This document shows, one piece after another, positions 17,745-22,323 of a DNA stretch of 22,323 bases. The position numbers and the translations under genes were made by a program. The stretch lies in the NCBI RefSeq assembly GCF_963678635.1, contig NW_026971409.1:1-22323 (forward strand). Direction: 5' to 3'. Origin of the DNA: Symsagittifera roscoffensis. Its lineage: Eukaryota > Xenacoelomorpha > Acoela > Convolutidae. Under the pieces are notes generated by a model. It ran no database searches, was not told the DNA's origin, and saw only the letters and a program-made list of their open reading frames with translations. Within the stretch, counting starts at the first letter, position 1. Every line of letters begins with the position of its first letter.

Positions 17745-18603
17745 TGAGTTTACTGTACATTTGATTTCAACAGCATCAATGGATTATTTCCCAGACAACA
17801 CTTTGGCCAGTTTTAGAAATTTTTGTAAAGAAGAAATAGCTTTAGACGGAGATTGGAGAGTTGCTCTCTCAGAAATAATTTTCCCCACAAAATTAAACAA
17901 TGTTACTGATGAGGAATTTACGTACTTCAGAGCATCCGAAGTAGTAGCCAGTAAATCCAACGCTGGCAATCCGAATACAATTTCCAGACCCTACTATGGC
18001 GAAAAAGTTTTTATCAAATCAGGAGAGTACACTTTTATAGAACAATTGATTAATGAGATAAAAACAAAACTCAAAGACAAAATTCATTTTGATGCGAGTC
18101 CTCAAGAAATCACGAATAGCATGAGCATTTGGATGAACGCAAATGAAGGAATCTCATTCCCAAGTCCCCAAATACCCAGTCTGTTAGGCTACAATGCAAA
18201 GCTTGATGAGAACGGTGAATATCACATTGGATACAAAATGATACCCTCCTTCGATGCATCTTATGAGGGAAACGAACTGTATGAATCTCATTTCCCATAT
18301 GACTTATCAAGTGGGACAAGTCTAATTTTTGTCTATATTGACATTATTCAATACCAAACTGTTGGTGATGCAAAGGCCCCATTGTTACGCGTCATTGATT
18401 CAAATAGACGCATCAAAAACGGTAGTGCCTGCAGCATTGAACCTAATCATCGAAAAAACTTCACTAATTTAGACTATAAAAAATTATTCACTTCATCTGT
18501 ACAATCAATATCGGTACAGTTGCGCACAGAAACTGGAAGACTAGTGCCCTTTGCAGGAACTGGTAAAGTTGTGTTGACTCTAAAATTCAAGCGCTTTGAT
18601 TGA
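17734..18603 (+). CDS. mCP: Minor capsid (penton-like, single jelly-roll) protein, 289 aa
   Basis: ATG at 17734 overlaps the integrase stop by 11 bp. The N-terminus has the features of the Polinton penton: a strand (FTVHLISTAS), YFPDNTLASF, and WRVALSEIIFP with basic and acidic residues between. The remainder is rich in beta-type stretches and ends VVLTLKFKRFD. Length and position next to the hexon gene fit. It would form the capsid vertices. I infer the jelly-roll fold from the family. Confidence 0.87.
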   Translation: MGSDEFTVHLISTASMDYFPDNTLASFRNFCKEEIALDGDWRVALSEIIFPTKLNNVTDEEFTYFRASEVVASKSNAGNPNTISRPYYGEKVFIKSGEYTFIEQLINEIKTKLKDKIHFDASPQEITNSMSIWMNANEGISFPSPQIPSLLGYNAKLDENGEYHIGYKMIPSFDASYEGNELYESHFPYDLSSGTSLIFVYIDIIQYQTVGDAKAPLLRVIDSNRRIKNGSACSIEPNHRKNFTNLDYKKLFTSSVQSISVQLRTETGRLVPFAGTGKVVLTLKFKRFD

Positions 18604-18609
18604 AAACCA

Positions 18610-19032
18610 ATGGAACAATATTATGCAAAGCAAGCTTCACTTCCTCATTTCTCTGGACACTACCGACAACGCGGCAGTGGATTTGGCGCTTTGGCTGCTG
18701 GTATTGGTCGTGTTGCTATACCGTTTGCACGACGGGTTATTCTACCGGCTGCGAAAAAACTGGGCAGAGAACTTTTGATGAGTGCAGCGCCAGAACTAAT
18801 TGATGTCGCTATGAAAAAGAAGTCTCCTAAACAAGCATTGAAAAACACTGTCACAAAAACTGCAAGAAAACAACTCGGTGGTGGTAGACGACGTCGTCGA
18901 AAGACACCAATGAATGGATTACGAAGAAGAAGGTCAGTAGGGGCTCGAAAAAGAAAAACAATCATTCGAAGAAAAACCAGACCAGTGAGAAGTCGAGCAG
19001 ATTTTTTCTCAAACATAAAAAATGATCGCTAA
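18610..19032 (+). CDS. Basic virion core / pX- or pVI-like protein, 140 aa
   Basis: ATG at 18610, six bases after the penton stop. The N-terminal half is Gly/Ala-rich and amphipathic (GSGFGALAAGIGRV, then FARRVILPAAKKLG), as in membrane-active or capsid-lining proteins. From residue 85 on it is extremely Arg/Lys-rich (RRRRR at 93-97), as in DNA-condensing core proteins of adenoviruses. LGGG just before the Arg run fits the adenain cleavage pattern (M/I/L)-x-G-G, so the element's own protease may separate the two halves. The gene overlaps the hexon start by 11 bp. Confidence 0.82.
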   Translation: MEQYYAKQASLPHFSGHYRQRGSGFGALAAGIGRVAIPFARRVILPAAKKLGRELLMSAAPELIDVAMKKKSPKQALKNTVTKTARKQLGGGRRRRRKTPMNGLRRRRSVGARKRKTIIRRKTRPVRSRADFFSNIKNDR

Positions 19033-20329
19033 TTTGTTACCCAATGAAGCTACCCATAGCTCTCTGGATTTGTTTGAAAAACAACCTCTTTTGATTACTT
19101 TTGAAAACGCTTTTGATCAAAAAATTGGACCTGTCTATTCACCTAATGGACCAATGCTTGAATTTGAAATCACCGGTGACCGTAATAATTTTGTTGACCT
19201 GCAAAAAATTTATTTGGAAATACGATGCAAAGTAACGCAATCAAGTGGAGCTGATCTGCGATACGACAACACTGATCCTACTGTGTCTGATTCACCGTTC
19301 CTCGTAAACAACTCCCTGTATTCCCTTTTCTCTGACTGTACCCTCTCTGCTAATGGACTCAAAATCTCAAATGCCAATAGTAATTTTGCGCATAAAAGCT
19401 TTATTGGAACAGAATTTTCTAACAGCAAAGGAGCCAAGGAGTCGTGGCTTAAGTGTCAGGGATATCGTTTTGAAAACAATCCCGCTGCAATAGATGCAGC
19501 TGATTTCACACCTCAACGAGAACTGGTCCGTGAATCGAATGAAATTTGGTTCTATGGACCCGCTGGAGTTGATTTTTTCACATGTGACAAGCATTTGTTG
19601 AGCGGTGTTACCCTCAGACTTTCCTACAGACGTTCTCATGAAGACTTTCTCATTATATCGGAAGATGCTGCCAAGCATTACAAGCTGCAAATACTCGAAG
19701 CGAACCTGTATGTTAGAAAAATGACTGTGACCGACCATGTGCTCTCTGCCATTGAATCAACTTTGCTCAAAACTCCTGCGAACTACCCATATCAAGAAGA
19801 AATTACAAAAACATTTCTTGCAACAGCTGGTCAGCGCAGCTGGCAACAGGAAGATATTTTTGCTCGTGAACCGGTGAGACAAATTATCATAGCATTGAAC
19901 ACAAATAATGCATTTCTAGGAACAAACCGAACGAATCCTTTTCATTATCAAAAATTTGGACTGGAGCAAGTTACTTTGAGACGAAATGGTTTACCAATAG
20001 CAAGTACACCAATCAGTACACAAGATCATAAGCGTCTCTTCTTCAACACACTATCAGCGCTGGGTTTGTTGCACTGCGGGCTGGGAATCACTCTGGATAA
20101 CTACCAACAGCACTTTATTATGTGTTTTGATCTCACTAGCACACAGCAGGCAGCTCATGACTTCTTGCATCCAGAACTTACTAACTGCTCAGTTTCACTC
20201 GATCTTCAATTCTCAAACGCTTTGACAGCAAACCTGGAAATTTTTGTTTGGGGTATACGCTCATCCAATGTATTTATTACCTCCGACCGCAAAGTTACAA
20301 AGAACGTCCTTCCCATTTCGACAGTCTGA
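19022..20329 (+). CDS. MCP: Major capsid protein (hexon-like, double jelly-roll), 435 aa
   Basis: ATG at 19022 lies inside the end of the core-protein gene. Near the N-terminus, a strand with FEITG (48-52) and FVDL (57-60) followed by YLEIRCKV is the entry to the first jelly-roll in Polinton-type capsid proteins. Many short beta stretches follow to a C-terminal strand (VSLDLQFSNAL, then LEIFVWG). Size, position between the core and protease genes, and strand pattern all fit the hexon of small Polinton/adintovirus elements. No break is seen. It would trimerise into pseudo-hexameric capsomers. Fold assignment rests on pattern and context. Confidence 0.87.
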   Translation: MIANLLPNEATHSSLDLFEKQPLLITFENAFDQKIGPVYSPNGPMLEFEITGDRNNFVDLQKIYLEIRCKVTQSSGADLRYDNTDPTVSDSPFLVNNSLYSLFSDCTLSANGLKISNANSNFAHKSFIGTEFSNSKGAKESWLKCQGYRFENNPAAIDAADFTPQRELVRESNEIWFYGPAGVDFFTCDKHLLSGVTLRLSYRRSHEDFLIISEDAAKHYKLQILEANLYVRKMTVTDHVLSAIESTLLKTPANYPYQEEITKTFLATAGQRSWQQEDIFAREPVRQIIIALNTNNAFLGTNRTNPFHYQKFGLEQVTLRRNGLPIASTPISTQDHKRLFFNTLSALGLLHCGLGITLDNYQQHFIMCFDLTSTQQAAHDFLHPELTNCSVSLDLQFSNALTANLEIFVWGIRSSNVFITSDRKVTKNVLPISTV

Positions 20330-20331
20330 AA

Positions 20332-20778
20332 ATGGATGAAATCCAGTTGCAGGACCTCATTCAGAATTGTAAACATCTGAAATATAAGTTTTTTGGAGTA
20401 TTTGCAGCCGACAATTTTCCACCTCACATCCCAAACAACATCTTTATGATTGTGAACACTTCAAAATCAGATTCTCCGGGGACACATTGGATTGTGATAT
20501 GCAACAGAAGAAATGTTTTATACTTCGCTGATCCTCTCGGTCTTCCTCTCTGGCAGTACACCAATCTGTATAAACGATTGAACGAGAATTTTCATCAAGT
20601 GACTGAATTGATGACAAACTTTCCCATGCAAGACTCAAACTCTACCATGTGCGGTTCTTTTTGTATTTATATTGCACATTTGATTTTTGATAAAAACTTT
20701 AATGGTGATGCTTCTGATTTTGTTTATATAACTGATCATGTTTTGAAACGTTTCCTAACTCACATGCTTACCCATTAA
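20332..20778 (+). CDS. PRO: Adenain-type cysteine protease (Ulp1 fold), 148 aa
   Basis: ATG at 20332 is two bases after the hexon stop. The catalytic set is present in the right order: H52 (GTHWIVI), D67 (YFADPLG), Q100 (MQDSNST) and C107 (MCGSFC). The N-terminal FGVFAADNFP is the substrate-side segment usual in this family. Such proteases cleave capsid and core precursors during virion maturation; the Gly-rich site in the 18610-19032 product is a candidate target. The short length fits the Polinton form. It is the last gene of the plus-strand block. Confidence 0.93.
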   Translation: MDEIQLQDLIQNCKHLKYKFFGVFAADNFPPHIPNNIFMIVNTSKSDSPGTHWIVICNRRNVLYFADPLGLPLWQYTNLYKRLNENFHQVTELMTNFPMQDSNSTMCGSFCIYIAHLIFDKNFNGDASDFVYITDHVLKRFLTHMLTH

Positions 20779-21680
20779 CTAACCATTTAATATAGCTGTT
20801 TTATACACTTTACAATTTCATTTTGAACAATACATTCTTTTAGTAATTGAAATTTTACCCAATTGTTAACTGAATAGCAGTAATTCGAGAAATTAATTCA
20901 AAGTGAGAAAAAAGTACAAAATCGATCTATGGGGGGATATCACCATACCAGCTACTGTTGCCTCCTTTCAGTACAATTTCCGGACGGGTTTCGAAACGCC
21001 GCCTTTCGGCTGAGAGTCGAGCGCCATGCGTTTTCCTCTACTCGGACCCCAAGAAATTTTGATCCACTTCAATTTTATAGTAACAAGTTAGGTACAAGTT
21101 TTGATAATAATTCTGGGCACTTTTGGCTTTCATCAGTGTTCTCGTTTTTCAAGATCTTAACCCACTACAACTTATTAGCTCTTTCAACCTTTCTATAAAA
21201 TCAAAGCTTTTGTCATAGATTTCAGACGTTTATTTTTCAGTCTTCTGTAGACACGGAAAATGGAAATGTCGAAATTTTCAAGCCAATTTCATTATTTTAG
21301 AGTTTTCAGTGTTGCAAAATTTTTCTTTGTTTTTTACTTTCATTTGGCTTAAAGAAACTTTTCATTCTTATTTCGGTCAAATTGATCATTAGCTTTTACC
21401 TAAATAGAGGTGGCGGCCGCCGCAATTGACGAATTTTCCTTTCTTTGAGATTCAGCAATAAAACATGCATTTTTGAAGGAAATCGTTCACCGCAGCCAAC
21501 AGTTAAGCTACGCTGCCAAAATCTGGTGCTTTCCTATTACATATAATAGATATATAACGTCCTTTTACATGTAAACAAGCCAATACCCCCAAACTTTAGA
21601 AGGGAAAATATGCACCGACCAAAACTTAATTCCATTCCCGGTTCCACAACGTTCAGTGGGAATACTCAATAATTTACCGA
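20779..21680. other. Right subterminal spacer
   Basis: About 900 bp with no gene I can support. An open frame at 20929-21198 begins in a G run and has no recognisable features. The stretch 20985-21030 is GC-richer and holds the palindrome GTTTCGAAAC and a small GCCG/CGGC hairpin. A NotI-like GCGGCCGC lies at about 21414. AATAAA at 21457-21462 could serve the structural-gene transcript but is about 680 nt beyond the protease stop. Confidence 0.5.
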
Positions 21681-22058
21681 AGTTTTACATAGGGATCATT
21701 AAGTATAAAAATTATACATTGGGATCATTAGGTATAAATATTATACATTGGGATCATTAGGTATAAATATTTTACATAGGGATCATTAGGTATAAATATT
21801 TTACACAGGGATCATTAGGTATAAATATTTACATAGGGATCATTAGGGATAAATATTTTACATAGGGATCATTAGGTATAAATATTTTACATGGGGATCA
21901 TTAGGTATAAATATTTTACATAGGGATCATTAGGTATAAATATTTTACATAGGGATCATTAGGTATAAATATTTACATAGGGATCATTAGGAATCTATAC
22001 CCAATGATCCCTGTAGGGATCACCCCCCCCGATCCCAGTGTCGTATATCTATACTACT
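21681..22058 (-). repeat. Right terminal inverted repeat with tandem array
   Basis: Inverse copy of the left end. It contains eleven tandem units of 28-29 bp (GGGATCATTA on the plus strand) and then the same unique end with the palindrome and a C8 run (22023-22030). It has two more units than the left end. The innermost units carry CCAATG and TATAAT variants not found at the matching place on the left. Confidence 0.95.
22005..22022. repeat. Subterminal 18-bp palindrome, right
   Basis: Mirror copy of the left palindrome (TGATCCCT-GT-AGGGATCA), next to the C8 run at the right end. Confidence 0.85.
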
Positions 22059-22064
22059 GAGAGG
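22059..22064. repeat. Target-site duplication, right copy (GAGAGG)
   Basis: Exact copy of 2935-2940, starting one base after the right terminal inverted repeat ends in ATACTACT. Confidence 0.95.
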
Positions 22065-22323
22065 TAAATTTCTGTATAGAGTTTGGCTCTCTGTTACAAG
22101 CTCCTAACTTGCTTGCTGTGTACGTTTTTTTTGATTTTATGTAGTAGCAATGCACTTCAGCTTTTTTGTCGCAAGCAATAAGTTTCATTGGCACGCTGCT
22201 GGCCCACAGGCGACCTTAAACCGGACTGTTTTGTATTGGACTGTTTTTTCCTCGATTACATGATTTTTGGGACTATTTTGTATTGGACTGTTTTGTATGA
22301 GACTGTTTTGTATATGCACCGCT
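22065..22323. other. Right host flank
   Basis: Host sequence after the right target-site copy. It begins TAAATTT, which together with the preceding G would make a splice donor GTAAAT in the empty site. No gene is visible in these 259 bases. Confidence 0.6.
22223..22314 (+). repeat. Interrupted 15-bp repeat (GGACTGTTTTGTATT)
   Basis: The word GGACTGTTTTGTATT or close variants occurs five times in 92 bp, with one spacer of about 25 bp between copies. It is a short, imperfect host repeat in what may be an intron. Confidence 0.6.

Larger units (their letters stand above)
2941..22058. mobile_element. Complete Polinton/Maverick (adintovirus-like) element
   Basis: A 19,118-bp element bounded by terminal inverted repeats starting AGTAGTATAG and flanked by a perfect 6-bp duplication. 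It carries the full diagnostic gene set: family B DNA polymerase, retrovirus-type DDE integrase, A32/FtsK-HerA-type ATPase, adenain-like cysteine protease, hexon-like major capsid protein and penton-like minor capsid protein, plus several small conserved and accessory proteins. PolB and one accessory gene point left; everything from 11548 to 20778 points right. The main frames are unbroken, which suggests a young insertion or an endogenous virus. Calling it beta-adintovirus-like would be an inference from the gene set and would need a hexon/PolB tree. Confidence 0.96.

Noticed and set aside
18660-19016. Long minus-strand open frame opposite the basic core protein
   Set aside because: Arg/Lys-rich coding DNA leaves few stops on the opposite strand; the plus-strand gene is clearly the real one.
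20929-21198. 89-codon open frame in the right spacer
   Set aside because: No recognisable domain or neighbour overlap, and it begins in a G run. Composition gives no sign of coding.

Overview
The window holds one complete, apparently intact Polinton/Maverick element (2941-22058, 19,118 bp; the endogenous form of adintovirus-like viruses) in an AT-rich animal genome. Its ends are proven by the sequence: terminal inverted repeats beginning AGTAGTATAG, and a perfect 6-bp target-site duplication GAGAGG at 2935-2940 and 22059-22064. The genes use spliceosomal introns and eukaryotic ATG contexts. The three early-type genes have a TATA-like box about 30 bp upstream of a TCAKTY-type initiator, which is common in arthropods. 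An arthropod host is therefore my best guess, but it is an inference.

Layout. 1-2934 is host DNA: C/G-rich simple sequence, AT-rich non-coding sequence, one weak exon candidate, and a better exon candidate at 2802-2939 that ends exactly where the element inserted. 2941-3259 is the left TIR, with nine 28-29 bp tandem units. On the minus strand lie the protein-primed-type DNA polymerase B gene (8798 to 3699, with an inferred 651-bp intron containing a long A/T microsatellite) and a 211-aa nuclear-type protein (11064 to 10429). Between them is 1.6 kb of regulatory-looking, AT-rich DNA with three tandem E2F-type modules. From 11548 to 20778 every gene is on the plus strand and tightly packed. The first group is accessory: a PC4-like small protein, a protein with HUH-like features, three unrecognised proteins or proteins of uncertain family, and two tandem paralogues. 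Next comes a morphogenesis cluster: two-TM protein, packaging ATPase, two conserved Polinton-type proteins of unknown role, DDE integrase, penton-like minor capsid protein, basic core protein, hexon-like major capsid protein and adenain-type protease. 20779-21680 has no convincing gene. The right TIR (21681-22058, eleven tandem units) is followed by host DNA carrying a short 15-bp repeat.

Together the genes form a self-synthesising, virus-like element. PolB copies the linear genome. The integrase inserts it with a 6-bp duplication. The capsid proteins, ATPase and protease would build and mature a virion. No capsid, integrase, ATPase or protease gene shows a stop or frameshift, so the copy looks recent. 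The features most worth a second look are the PolB intron, the E2F modules, the accessory block at 11548-14645, the unequal TIR repeat arrays, and the insertion into a probable host exon/donor junction.
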